Part shown: positions 19,029 to 28,776 of the stretch, in pieces | Position numbering within the stretch: position 1 is the first letter of the stretch | Layout: the number at the start of each line of letters is the position of its first letter | NCBI GenBank assembly: GCA_905142475.1 | Contig: LR990730.1 | Coordinates: 620,001 to 684,000, forward strand | DNA: 64,000 nt | Direction of reading: 5' to 3' | Source: Xanthomonas hydrangeae | GTDB lineage: Bacteria; Pseudomonadota; Gammaproteobacteria; Xanthomonadales; Xanthomonadaceae | Notes under the pieces: generated by a model | The model's database searches: none | Seen by the model: only the letters and a program-made list of their open reading frames with translations | What the model was told of the DNA's origin: nothing | Program-made: the position numbers and the translations under genes

Positions 19029-20969
19029 CTACTGGATGCGCCATTTTTTCAATAACGCAAGTGCACGCAGCCCGATGAAGCTGTTCGCGTTGGCCTGCGC
19101 CTGTTCGGACTCCCGCTTGGCTTCTGCTTCCCCGATGACACCCTCCTGCGCTTCGTCAAAGTGAGCCATGGCCCAGGTGGTGGCGGCTTCTTGCGCAGCC
19201 TTTCCCTCCACATCATGCATGGAAATGTAGGCCCGCAGCGGCGGCCACATCTGCGGACGTCCAGTGAGTTCGTTCATGCTATGGAGCAGCCTGTTCCTCG
19301 ACAGACCTAGATCAGGATTTCGTATCGCCTCCTGCAGCATGCTCAGTGCCGCCTCCCGGTTTCGCGTGTGCATGATCTTGTGCTTCAGCATTTCCGAAAA
19401 AGCGGTTTTGACATCACCCCGCACGGGTGGCCCGCCACCGCCTACCTGGGTCAGGCCATCCATGTTCAGGGTCTTGACGGTGTGCTCGCTCAAAAACTCG
19501 CCGAAGCTGCTTCGGAATTCGGGAGACGTGATGGCCTCGGTCACGACTTGGTCCAGCAGGCGTATGTCGGCCGGCGTGATGGACCTGTGGAAGATCATGG
19601 CGTTTTGTGCCAGACCCCGCATCCACTTATCAAAACGCTCTCCCAAGTCGGCATCGATGCTCCGCAACACGCGCGTGAACTCGGGCCCGCGGTTCCGCGA
19701 TGGCCCGGCCTGCTCCACCGCAGGCATCGCCGGTGGTCGCGTTCTGCCAGCTGGCGGTTGCGCCGCATGCTGCGCCGGCTGCGGGTTGCGGATCTGGGCC
19801 AATTGGCGACGCAAATGATCCGACACCTTGATTTCGCAGTTGGCGGGAAGTCGCGCAAGCGACGGCGGAAGGGTTTGCAGAGCCGTGCCGCGCAGGTCCA
19901 GGAGTTGCAGCTGGGCGAGCTCCCCTACGCTGTCGGGCAGATGCCGGAGTGCGGAGCAGTCTTTCAGCGACAGTTTCGTCAGGCTGCCCATTTGACCCAT
20001 GTCCTCCGGCAATTGCGCCAGCCGGCGGTTGGAGGACAGGTCGAGTTCTTCCAACCGCTGCAGCCGGGTGAGGTCGCCTGGCAGTTGTTCCAGCTTGGCG
20101 TTCGATACCACTTCCAGTGACGTGAGCCCGTGCATGTCGCCGATGTTTTCAGGCAACGCCCGGAAATGCGACGAGTGCGACACGCTCAATTGGGTCAACT
20201 GGCTCAACTGGATGATGCTGGCCGGCAATCGCTCATAGCGTCCGCCACCCAGCCTGAGGCTGCACAGGCTTTGCATGCGCCCCAAGTCACTGGGCAACTC
20301 CTCCAACGGTATCGTCGTCAACTGAAGAATCTCCAGGTTGGGCAAGCTCGTCAAGGACGTTGGCAGCCTTTTCAGACCTGGGGTGGCGGCCACCTGCAGG
20401 TGGCGAAGCTGGCGGAGCTGCCCCAGGCTGTCTGGCAGCGACTGAAGCCCGGTGTTGATCAGCAACAGTTCCTGCAGCGCTTCAAGTCTGCCGATCGCAT
20501 CCGGTAGCGTCTTAGCAGGAAGGCCGTAGTCGAGTGCAAGCTTGGTGCTTTGGCGGGCGGCTGCACGGCGGATTGCGTCTGCCACGCCTTGCAGAACCTC
20601 CCGCGACGTATCCCCCTCGCCGTCATGCAGGTTGTAGCCGGTAGGGACCCGCTCTGCCATCGGCAGGCTGAGTGCGAGCCAATCGTCGATGTCGTTCGCT
20701 ACGCTGCGCGGTGATGCTGAAGACGCGGCAGCTAGCGCAACTGGTTGCATCGGTGAACGCAGAGGTGAGCGTAGAAAACGCCCCGGACTTCTGGGCGGCA
20801 ATGCGTCGGTCGCCGACGTGTTTTCGCGACGTCGCGGCCGCGCATGCAGCGGGCTGAGTAAGCCATCCACCGCGCCGGACGGTTCACGTGGCGTTGTCTC
20901 TTCGGCAGGTGTGCGCTCGGTGGTGTCAGTTCGCGGACGAGAGCGCAGTAAGCGGTTCACATTGTACAT
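19029..20969 (-). CDS. xopAE: Type III effector XopAE/HpaF: LRR + XL-box-type E3 ligase, intact
   Basis: 646 residues. An Arg/Pro/Ser-rich N-terminus (about 1-85) fits a T3S signal. About ten 23-24-residue leucine-rich repeats of the LPxxLGxLxxLxxLxL type span roughly 165-390, followed by a helical C-terminal domain (about 440-646) like that of XopL, which has E3 ubiquitin ligase activity in plants. HpaF/XopAE is the known effector at the hrpF edge of the Xanthomonas hrp cluster. In X. euvesicatoria the locus was annotated as two frames (hpaG/hpaF); here it is one open frame. A PIP box lies 86 bp upstream. Confidence 0.9.
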   Translation of the reverse strand: MYNVNRLLRSRPRTDTTERTPAEETTPREPSGAVDGLLSPLHARPRRRENTSATDALPPRSPGRFLRSPLRSPMQPVALAAASSASPRSVANDIDDWLALSLPMAERVPTGYNLHDGEGDTSREVLQGVADAIRRAAARQSTKLALDYGLPAKTLPDAIGRLEALQELLLINTGLQSLPDSLGQLRQLRHLQVAATPGLKRLPTSLTSLPNLEILQLTTIPLEELPSDLGRMQSLCSLRLGGGRYERLPASIIQLSQLTQLSVSHSSHFRALPENIGDMHGLTSLEVVSNAKLEQLPGDLTRLQRLEELDLSSNRRLAQLPEDMGQMGSLTKLSLKDCSALRHLPDSVGELAQLQLLDLRGTALQTLPPSLARLPANCEIKVSDHLRRQLAQIRNPQPAQHAAQPPAGRTRPPAMPAVEQAGPSRNRGPEFTRVLRSIDADLGERFDKWMRGLAQNAMIFHRSITPADIRLLDQVVTEAITSPEFRSSFGEFLSEHTVKTLNMDGLTQVGGGGPPVRGDVKTAFSEMLKHKIMHTRNREAALSMLQEAIRNPDLGLSRNRLLHSMNELTGRPQMWPPLRAYISMHDVEGKAAQEAATTWAMAHFDEAQEGVIGEAEAKRESEQAQANANSFIGLRALALLKKWRIQ

Positions 20970-21723
20970 GGCATGTACCCAAAGGACTCAGCGGGACTGC
21001 ACAGTCCCGTTGAACTTCAGGCTACTTTGCCGGAATGACCACCGCTGCGCGGGAGCGAAGACGTTGCGTCCCTACCGAATCTGCCCGACAGCAAAGCTGC
21101 AGGTCCTGCACTCCCCGCGGCCTACGTGTCCGATCAGGAGGTGTCCGAGATGATCGGCTTGTAGCGCGACAAACATCGCGGCATCTCGCTATCGAACAAG
21201 TGTCACTCGTAAGCCGGGGGGGGGGAGGTTGAGCTGATTCATTAACCTGCCCGCTTCGCTCACACCAACTGCCTCTGCTTCTTGCGTCGCGATGTAGTCG
21301 CCGGACGCCTTGTCGGCAGGGATTCATCAATCACTCTGTGCCGCCAAAAATTCTCGACGGAATAACAAGTTGCAAGTCGCACCAACGATGGTTCGGTGTG
21401 CGGCAAGCGATTGGACAACTGCAAGTCTGAGCTGATCAGGTCGCGTCATGATCGCCGCATCGGCTCGCGCTCATAACTCGCTCTAGTTTCTAAAAAGAAC
21501 GATGGCTACTCATAAGTCCCTGCATTCCAAGGCTGCGGCGGTGAGGACCTGGCTGGTGAGCACTTTTTTGCGTTTTTTTCGCCAAAATAGTTCATCGGTG
21601 CATGCGTCCTTTACCGGCGGTGGCAACATCTGTGCTCGCCGCATGAGACATGCCTGTGTGCTCGTATGAGCATGTACTCATATGCAGCTGCTCTGTCACT
21701 GCTCTGTCATTGCGAGGCCGCAC
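20970..21723. other. Divergent xopAE-hrpF intergenic region
   Basis: 754 bp between two divergent genes with only shadow frames. It holds the xopAE PIP box and a run of ten G at 21216-21225. No TTCGN-N15-TTCGN pair faces hrpF. Confidence 0.6.
21055..21079 (-). promoter_or_regulatory. PIP box for xopAE
   Basis: On the minus strand TTCGG-N15-TTCGC, fitting TTCGB-N15-TTCGB. A -10-like TAGCCT begins exactly 30 bases downstream. Spacing and orientation match HrpX-regulated promoters. Confidence 0.85.
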
Positions 21724-24579
21724 ATGTCGCTCAACACGCTTTCGACCGGAAGTGCCGCCGGTCTGTTTCTCCCTCTCACGGATGATACGTCGTCTCCGGA
21801 GGCGACCGGATCCGATTCGGCCATGAACGACTCCGATCTGTTGCTGGCGATGGACAACCTGTTCCTGCAGCAGATTTACCAGCTGATTGCCGCCATCTAC
21901 GGCAACACGCCAAACGATGGATCAGGCACTGGCATTGCTGGGTTATCCACGCCTTCGGCTGACGACATGCAAGCCAGCCAGCCGATCGAGAAACGCACCT
22001 CCTGGCCGACGCTCCCAACCCCGTTCGATGCCAAGGACATCAAGGGATCCAAGCTGCCGCCTGCGGTGGATGGTTCGTCGGTGACCTGGGACGGCGGCAC
22101 GCTCACCGCATCGGAGCTTCAGATCGTTTCGACACTCAATCAGCACAAGGACAAGATGCCGCTTGAGTTCGCAAAACTCGACGACAGGATCAACGACCCG
22201 TCCACGCCTCCCGATTTGAAGAGCGCGCTGCAAGGCCTGCAGAAAGACCCGCGTCTGTTCTTTGCCATTGGCTCGCAGGGTGATGGCAAATGCGGCGGCA
22301 AGATCAAGGCCGACGACTTGTGGGATTTTGCAGACCACCATCAACAGGTGACCGATCTGGGCGGGAAAAATGCCGAGTTCAATCCCAGGAACATCAAGGG
22401 AGCGACACCGCCGCCTGCCGCAGAAGGCTCGTCGGTGACCTGGGACGGCGGCACACTCACGCAGTCCCAGCTTGAGATCGTCTCCACGCTCAATCAGCAT
22501 CGCGACATGACGCCGATCGAGTTCGCCAAGCTCGATGAAAAGATCAACGACCCAGCCACGCCGCCCGACCTGAAGAAAGCGCTGCAAGGTCTGCAGCAGG
22601 ATCCTGGCCTGTTCTTCGCGATGGCATCGCAGGGGCACGGCAAGCACCACCATGACGACCAGGGCAAGTGCAATGGCACGCTCATTGCCGCCAACCTCTA
22701 TGATTTTGCGGACCGTCACCCGCAGGTGACGGCGCTGGGTGGGAAGAACGCGACCTACAATCCCGAAAAAATGAAGGGGCGCGACCTGCCGCCGCCGGTG
22801 GACGGCTCGTCGGTCACGTGGGATGGCGGGACGCTCACCCAGAACGAATTGGAAATCGTCACCACGCTCGATCGCCACAAGGACAAGCTGCCGCTCGCGT
22901 GGGCCGATCTGGATGCGAAGATCAACGATCCAGCGACACCGCCGGATCTGAAGAAGGCATTGACGGAACTGCAAAAGGACCCGCGGCTGTTCTTTGCTAT
23001 CGGCTCGCAGGGCGATGGCAAATGCGGCGGCAAGATCAAGGCCGGCGATCTCGGCAAGTTCTCGGCCGGCCACGCGCAGGTAGCGGAGTACGCCACCAAG
23101 CAAGCCAAGGGCTACACGCAAAACTATGTGGCGTCGGACAGCCCGGACAAGACCGAGCCGAAGGTCATGACCGAAAGTGACGCGATGCGCGAGTTCTATC
23201 GCTACTCGGACTATCTGCCGAAGGATCTGAATCAGGACGCGTTCAAGCACCTGGTCGAAGGCGACGACAAGACCCAAAAGCGCCCGCCGCAGGTCATCGC
23301 TGCCGCACAGTATTTCCGTGAGCATCCCGATCAGTGGAAGGCGCTGGCGGGAGACTCGGGTTCGATGAGCACTCCGGATTTCCTGCAGAAATCCGCATCT
23401 GAGATGCACCTGACCGCGCCCGAACTGAAAACGCTGGACACCATCAACAGCCACCAAGACGCGTTTTTCGGCGACGGCAAGGAGGTGACCCGCGACAAGC
23501 TCGATACGATCGTCAAAGACGACAAGGCCGACCCCGCAGTGCGCGACGCCGCCAAACAGCTGTTGGGCGATCCGCTGTTGTTCGGCTTGTTGAACAATTC
23601 GATCACCGGCTACAAGAAGCCCCACAGCTTCTTCGGCGGTGGCCATGTCATCGATTCGGGCAAGATCAGCAACAAGGATTTCCAGCAGTTCTACGATCAC
23701 ATGACGGCGGCCAACAAGAGCGTGGATAAATCGCCTGCGCATGCGGCCACATCACCCGACCAGAAGAAGGCTGTCTCGGACATGTTGATGGGCAAAGCCG
23801 ATCAACCCGAGATCAAGAAGGCGAAAAAGGACACAGGCACCGCCGGCAAGGCATTGCATGAGTTCCTCAAGTGGGACAGCAAGATCATGGACTGGGCGTC
23901 CGTAGGATTGAGTGCGTTGAACGGCATTCCCATCATTGGCGAGTTTGCCGATGCAGCAGCGGTGGCACTGGAGAGCGAAGCGCAGGCGGCACAGGTCCTC
24001 GACACCGCACTGCAAGGTGGCGACATGTCGCTCGCGTGGAAACTCGCCGGCATCAACATGGCGGGGGCGGTCGTTGGCGCAGTCGGCGGACCTACGGCTA
24101 GGCTCGCAGCCAAGGGGGCCGCCAAAGGGGTCGCCGAGGGCGCCGCCAAGGCGGCAAGCGAGGGAGCAGGCAAGGGGGAGAGCAAGGGGGCGAGCAAGGG
24201 GGCGAGCAAGGGGGCAGGCGAGGGTGCAGCCAAGGGGGCGACCGAGGGTGCAACCAAGGGCGCAGGCGAAGGCGCGGCCAAGGGAGGAGGCAAGGGGGCA
24301 GCCGAGCGGCAACAGCCAACTGATGCGGTTAAAGGTTATTTAGTAGGTAGCAGCATCAGCAAATCGACTGAGATGCTCAAAGTGCCCGTGTTGGCAGGTT
24401 TGCATTACGAAGAGATGCGATTGGACAAGGAGAAGAAGAAAGGCGAGATCCGCCAGAATCTGGAAGACGCGGGCGGGGTGCCGCTGGGCAAACAGAGCAT
24501 TCCCAAGCCCATTGCAGACAACTTCGAGGCGGATACGAAGGAAAATCTCAGGAGTTTGAAGGGTGGGCGGCGCAGGTAA
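21724..24579 (+). CDS. hrpF: T3S translocon protein HrpF (NolX family), enlarged repeat region
   Basis: 951 residues, longer than the roughly 800 of HrpF from X. euvesicatoria. The family inserts into host membranes and is needed for effector translocation. The start MSLNTLSTGS at 21724 has GCGAGG upstream. Three tandem repeats of about 118-126 residues (about 99-455), each with SSVTWDGGTL and a DGKCGGKI-like loop, are followed by a diverged fourth copy (about 555-655). A hydrophobic segment lies near 715-800. A Lys/Gly/Ala/Glu low-complexity stretch (about 795-860) precedes the C-terminus. No canonical PIP box was found upstream. Lacks a signal peptide, as expected for a T3S substrate. Confidence 0.94.
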   Translation: MSLNTLSTGSAAGLFLPLTDDTSSPEATGSDSAMNDSDLLLAMDNLFLQQIYQLIAAIYGNTPNDGSGTGIAGLSTPSADDMQASQPIEKRTSWPTLPTPFDAKDIKGSKLPPAVDGSSVTWDGGTLTASELQIVSTLNQHKDKMPLEFAKLDDRINDPSTPPDLKSALQGLQKDPRLFFAIGSQGDGKCGGKIKADDLWDFADHHQQVTDLGGKNAEFNPRNIKGATPPPAAEGSSVTWDGGTLTQSQLEIVSTLNQHRDMTPIEFAKLDEKINDPATPPDLKKALQGLQQDPGLFFAMASQGHGKHHHDDQGKCNGTLIAANLYDFADRHPQVTALGGKNATYNPEKMKGRDLPPPVDGSSVTWDGGTLTQNELEIVTTLDRHKDKLPLAWADLDAKINDPATPPDLKKALTELQKDPRLFFAIGSQGDGKCGGKIKAGDLGKFSAGHAQVAEYATKQAKGYTQNYVASDSPDKTEPKVMTESDAMREFYRYSDYLPKDLNQDAFKHLVEGDDKTQKRPPQVIAAAQYFREHPDQWKALAGDSGSMSTPDFLQKSASEMHLTAPELKTLDTINSHQDAFFGDGKEVTRDKLDTIVKDDKADPAVRDAAKQLLGDPLLFGLLNNSITGYKKPHSFFGGGHVIDSGKISNKDFQQFYDHMTAANKSVDKSPAHAATSPDQKKAVSDMLMGKADQPEIKKAKKDTGTAGKALHEFLKWDSKIMDWASVGLSALNGIPIIGEFADAAAVALESEAQAAQVLDTALQGGDMSLAWKLAGINMAGAVVGAVGGPTARLAAKGAAKGVAEGAAKAASEGAGKGESKGASKGASKGAGEGAAKGATEGATKGAGEGAAKGGGKGAAERQQPTDAVKGYLVGSSISKSTEMLKVPVLAGLHYEEMRLDKEKKKGEIRQNLEDAGGVPLGKQSIPKPIADNFEADTKENLRSLKGGRRR
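22021..23090 (+). repeat. Three imperfect direct repeats inside hrpF
   Basis: Units are spaced 354 and about 378 bp, with the second 8 codons longer through an insertion of His/Asp/Gln codons (HHHDDQGK). All keep TCGTCGGT-ACC/ACG-TGGGA near their starts. They correspond to the imperfect repeats described in HrpF proteins, which usually number two. Confidence 0.85.
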
Positions 24580-25212
24580 TGCTCGCCTTCGTTCGGCGTT
24601 TGCTGTGAGAGCAGTGCACGGCGATCACCATGATCGCCTGATGCATTGGCGTGCCGATTAACTGATTTCAGGCGTACGCTCTCGCGGCTCTATAGACGGT
24701 GGCTGCAATAAATTTTGCCGCACATACCTGTTCGCCGCTGCGAGTGAGCGTATCCGTATAAGCGAGATTGCCAGCCCAGCTGGACGCTGCATTGGGTCGT
24801 CTTGCACCTCTCAAGCGCCGAACGAGCGCAGCCTTGTCGATCGACAGCGCGCAGCGCAAGGGTACCCACGGCCGCCTTACAAAAGTTGGCGCCACCATCT
24901 GCACCTTGCCTGCTGCTGTTTACGACCGGCAAGCATTACTGCACCGGCCCCCGGACTGGGGATGTTCGCGAGAGCTCTGGAAGTGGCGAGCGTGGCAATG
25001 ACGCCGCATCGAAACGTAGAGGCCAGCTCACGGGCGACTGTCCGTCATCGCCTGACCGAAGCGCATTATCCTGGCCTGCCTGGGAAAGGTGAACGGCCGG
25101 ATCAATGCAGGGCTGAGCGCTTGGGCTGTAGCCCTGCAGCCCTGCAGCCATGCAGAAGAGTGTTGTAGAGGGTTTTTCCGGTTGCCTGCGGATAGCTACG
25201 GGCTACCGGGGA
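24580..25212. other. Intergenic, no gene recognised
   Basis: About 630 bp after hrpF. Overlapping short frames have biased, non-protein-like composition. A small hairpin (GGCGATCA / TGATCGCC) about 50 bp after the hrpF stop may aid termination. No insertion-sequence ends are seen. Confidence 0.5.
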
Positions 25213-25861
25213 TCACTGACGGGACCACGTTTGAACACTCGACACATTATTGCTATTGAAATAATTCAATAACTCGTCTCTCGTTCGCACTTCTGTTACA
25301 TGGCTGACCAGGCGATCCCAGATGACCAGTTTTTCACCTTGGCGCATCGCAGCAACCAGGTGCACGATGCCTGAATGACGCTCCATGCCGATCGCAATTT
25401 TTTTAGTCTGGAAGATGATGCAGTGAACTGGCAAGGTCTTCCGGCGATCCGCGCTGGTGTCTGACACTGGCATTTTCCAATTTGGTGATCGCCCAGGTAA
25501 ATTGGTCGGGTGTCATGCCATGCTGGCTAATGTGTTGAATATTGTCTGCTGTCAGGCCCAGCCCGTTGACCACATGCGCCTCAGGAAGCCCGGTCAGTGC
25601 CGCAATCGTATGAAGACCGCAATCGTTGCTGGTGCCTGCGTGGAATGGCGGCATGCCAAGTGGGCGCATCTGCTGAGTCTGTGCGGTCGACTAAGCGGGC
25701 TTGGGGGCGGTGCGATATCTTTTCGGAGCGGAACGTCCCTGGAGTTGTGCAAGCGGCCCATCGCTTTTTGTGGTCGGCCTGCTTTGCCTTTCGGCGCTCG
25801 GTGAATTCACTACGTGGTTATTGTAGGACTGTGCTGTCTGGGGTGCGGAAGAAACCTTCAT
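25213..25861 (-). pseudogene. Broken T3 effector gene, cysteine-protease-like
   Basis: Read from the ATG at 25861, the frame hits a TAG after KRYRTAPKPA (about 25691), continues in the same frame with FHAGTSNDCGLHTIAALTGL, then shifts frame near 25440-25470 into ERHSGIVHLVAAMRQGEKL, ending at 25213. The reassembled product (about 210 residues) has a Ser/Pro/Gln-rich N-terminus typical of T3S signals, a candidate catalytic Cys in NDCGLHT and a candidate His in RHSGIVHL, the order seen in papain-like effectors. A perfect PIP box lies upstream. One stop plus one frameshift make it non-functional unless recoded. I do not recognise the Xop family. Confidence 0.7.
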
Positions 25862-25992
25862 GAATACCACTCGCTTGTATTGATGAAATAGGGTGAAACG
25901 CAACGCGCGATAGCGAATCCACGTCTGATGTTTCGGGTGGCCGCTATGGGCGGCAACAATGCAGCACGCTGACCATTTTTGCGACCTGCATC

Positions 25993-26017
25993 GCGAAGTC
26001 GGGCATATCGATGCGAA
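25993..26017 (-). promoter_or_regulatory. Perfect PIP box for the broken effector gene
   Basis: Minus-strand TTCGC-N15-TTCGC, about 130 bp before the ATG at 25861. A -10-like CATTGT starts 31 bases downstream. It is back-to-back with the PIP box of hpa3. Confidence 0.88.
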
Positions 26018-26138
26018 TCGAATGTCCGTGGTGCAAGCGCATTAATCCCGCGTCCGCGTTGTGCAACTGATTTTGTAGTGCTCCGCACTATGGCGCACAT
26101 GATCCAGGTCTCGGTTGCACACTTTTCAGCAGGACATC

Positions 26139-26163
26139 TTCGCGCGCGGCAAGAGTCTTTCGC
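26139..26163 (+). promoter_or_regulatory. Perfect PIP box for hpa3-xopF1
   Basis: TTCGC-N15-TTCGC on the plus strand, 96 bp upstream of hpa3. A -10 hexamer at the expected distance is not obvious. Confidence 0.88.
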
Positions 26164-26259
26164 AGGGGGTTGCCCGGTTATGCGTCCCCTATCGGAAACT
26201 TTCTCCTACCGGAATGGTGTATCGGTACTCATCGCATATTTTCTCGAGGATTTCGGAAA

Positions 26260-26703
26260 ATGTCGGAATTGGGAAATCTCCACATAACGAACGACACATT
26301 TTTCACCACCCTGGGGGTCCGTCTTGGGTTGCCTGAGGAGCTTGCGCAACGACTTGGCGGAGGCGAAACCATCCTTGGGCCTGCGGGCATGCTGTGCCGT
26401 GTCCACACGCAGCTGCAGCAGGGCGAAGTGATGGCGTTTCCGGAAGTGATCCTGCCACTGGCCGCACGCGAGCTCGGCGGCGATGAGGTGGTGACGCTGC
26501 TGGCGCTGCAGGAACAATTGCTGACGCAATACGGCTGGCGGCTCACGCTCTCGGACCTTGGCCTGCTCTGTGTCTGCCCGCTGTTGCTCGAACGCACGCC
26601 CGATGCCGTGGCCACTGCGCTGGAGCGCGGGCAGGTGGTCGCCCGTGTGGTGCTGGACGCGCTGGTGACGCAGGCCGGCAGCACGGCCGAGGTGGCCTCA
26701 TGA
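26260..26703 (+). CDS. hpa3: Hpa3-like T3S chaperone
   Basis: 147 residues, acidic, without signal peptide or membrane segments. It begins MSELGNLHITNDTFFTTLG and has an alternating helix/strand pattern fitting class I (CesT-like) T3S chaperones. In X. oryzae the gene upstream of the xopF1 homologue (hpa4) is hpa3, and size and position match. The ATG at 26260 has GAGGA upstream. Its stop overlaps the xopF1 start (ATGA), implying translational coupling with its likely client. Confidence 0.75.
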   Translation: MSELGNLHITNDTFFTTLGVRLGLPEELAQRLGGGETILGPAGMLCRVHTQLQQGEVMAFPEVILPLAARELGGDEVVTLLALQEQLLTQYGWRLTLSDLGLLCVCPLLLERTPDAVATALERGQVVARVVLDALVTQAGSTAEVAS

Positions 26704-28734
26704 AGCTCTCCAGCAATATCGGGACCTCTCCCGGCAGCCGCGCAACGTCTCCTGCACCCGCACGCCCGACGCATGCCGAGGAGACCGTCACCCTGCCACA
26801 GACGCGATTGCCAACCGGGCCGCTCGCCGGCTTACCCTCTTCGGGCCCGGTATTGCGCGGTCGCCGCGAACCGGTTGCACGTCGCGTGACCACCGACGCA
26901 AATCATGCCGAGTCCTCACTTGGCGCATCACATCGCTCGGAGTCCTCGCAGTCCTTTCAGTCGTCGCATTCTTCGGAGTCGACGGATGCAGCGTTTTACA
27001 CTCCGCACGCAAGCCCCACGTCCTCGGTTGTCGATGCGCCGCATGCGCCTGCCGTTGCAACGACCTATGCGCAGCGCAGCGCAGCGGCGGCTGCTGAGTT
27101 GAAGGCGCAGCTACGGACTCGCCTGGGTAATCTGCACTTTGCAGAGCCCTCGCAAGAGCAAGAGGCACTGCAGGCCGCGTATCTGGAATGGGCGGACGCG
27201 CGTGTGGACGAACGCATCGCCGCGTTCGGGCCGGATGCCGGATACCAGATTGTCGGCGATATGAAGACGGCAGGCGCAAAGGCGGCATGGCCGATCGCCT
27301 ACGAGTGCCTCAGGGCCTTCATCATCGGCTCGATGCGGACCCCGGTCGGTCTCGCGGCGGGCGCAGCCTACGACGGCGCGCGTGCGCCCGGATCGGAGAC
27401 GCTGAGTGGCACGACGCTGTCCGGCGCGGTGGCGGGCCTGATGTCCTATACCAGCGATACGTTGCTGATCCCGGCGATGGATCGGCGTGCGCGCGTTGCC
27501 AATCTGCCGCGGTTCCAGGCCATCGACCCCAAGATCCTGGTGCCCGATCCGCCGCCGGCCCTGCTGGAAATCACTGCCGAAGGCAAACGCTTCACGCGGC
27601 ACGGCGAGGGCAACAGCGCAACGCTTCCCGAGCTCAAGGCGCAGACCTACGACCTCCGCCAGGGAATCACCCAGTGGCAATCGACCCTGGACGACAAATC
27701 CCTGGACACCTTGTTGCTGAAGCCGACGATCAACGCGGGATTCAACGCGGCGCGGCGAACCTCTGACGACCCGGGTACGCGCACGCCTGCCTGCCGGCCA
27801 ACTGGGCTTGAGCGCGCTCGCCATTGGCGGGGCAGGGGTGGTGCAGAAGGCGATGCTCGAAACCGGCAAGGCGGTTGCGCGTACCGGCCAGATGCGCGTG
27901 CCCGACCTGCTTGGCGGACAGCAGCGGCTGAATCTGTTTGCGCTGGCATTGCCGGACAAGACGCGTCGGCCTGCGCAATGGTCCGACGCTGTGCGTTTCC
28001 CCAACTACCTGCTGGAAACCGGGATGGAAGGTCTCGCGTTGGCCAGGCAGGCCTTGAGCACCACCAACGCGATCACCACTGCGCTACGCGATATGCTGGG
28101 CCGCCACATGCTCAGCAACGTGCTGGCCAATTTCGCTTCGCTCGGGGCCGGCCGCCTGATCGCTGCGCCCTTGCGCGGCGGCAACGCAAACGGCAGCGTT
28201 GCAGGCGAAGCCGCCAATTCCACCGCCACGGTCGTGCAACAGGCAGTGCAGACCCTGTTCAACGATACGGTCTGGAATGCGCTCAAGGCCAAGAACGGCG
28301 CCAACACCACCCAGGCGACGCGCCTGGATCAGGAGCGCGCCGCTAGCGCCGCCGGCCACCAACGCACCATCGCACGCACACTTCAGGCGCTGGCCGAACC
28401 GATCGACGCGGCGGTCGCGCTGTTTTCGGCGCCGACATCGGCAGAGATTGCGCGCGCCCTGGATGAGGGGCAGCCGCTTGCGCCGGCATCTGGGCCGCTG
28501 GCGGGGAGATTGCGTGAAGCCCTGGAGGAATTGCGCACGGAGATCGGCACGCAGTCCGTGTCGATTGCGACCATCGACACGGTGCTCGACCGCCTGCGCG
28601 CCGGGCAGGCGTCGATGTTCAGCGGCGTGCCACGCAACGACCTGACCAAGACACTCAAGACCGAGCTACAGAGGCTCAGGCAGGCATTGCACGAACGCGA
28701 GGAGCTTCGCCAGTGGGAAAATGGCGGGCCGTGA
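26700..28734 (+). pseudogene. xopF1: T3 effector gene xopF1 (hpa4), single frameshift
   Basis: Two in-phase halves together give about 677 residues, the size of XopF1. The first runs from ATG 26700 through NAGFNAARRTSDDPG; the second resumes as RLPAGQLGLSALAIGGAGVV. The shift lies near 27766-27790, in CCCGGGTACGCGCACGCCTG. The N-terminus is Ser/Thr/Pro/His-rich (T3S signal), and the rest is rich in Gly/Ala hydrophobic helices (such as TPVGLAAGAAYDG), consistent with a membrane-targeting effector. XopF1 is a core Xanthomonas effector encoded in the hrp region and here follows hpa3. A sequencing error remains possible. Confidence 0.82.
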
Positions 28735-28776
28735 GCGATCGATCCTGCAGCTGATCCATTGCGTCGCGCATGCCGC

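Noticed and set aside
21216..21225. Run of ten G upstream of hrpF as a phase-variable promoter
   Set aside because: It is about 500 bp from hrpF and not placed between recognisable -35 and -10 boxes, so a switching role is not supported.
21943..23742. 599-codon minus-strand frame opposite hrpF
   Set aside because: A mirror of the hrpF repeats; hrpF has a ribosome site, a recognised family and conserved repeats.
24668..24932. Two short minus-strand frames after hrpF, considered as a transposase remnant
   Set aside because: No transposase motif, no inverted ends and no target duplication could be found.
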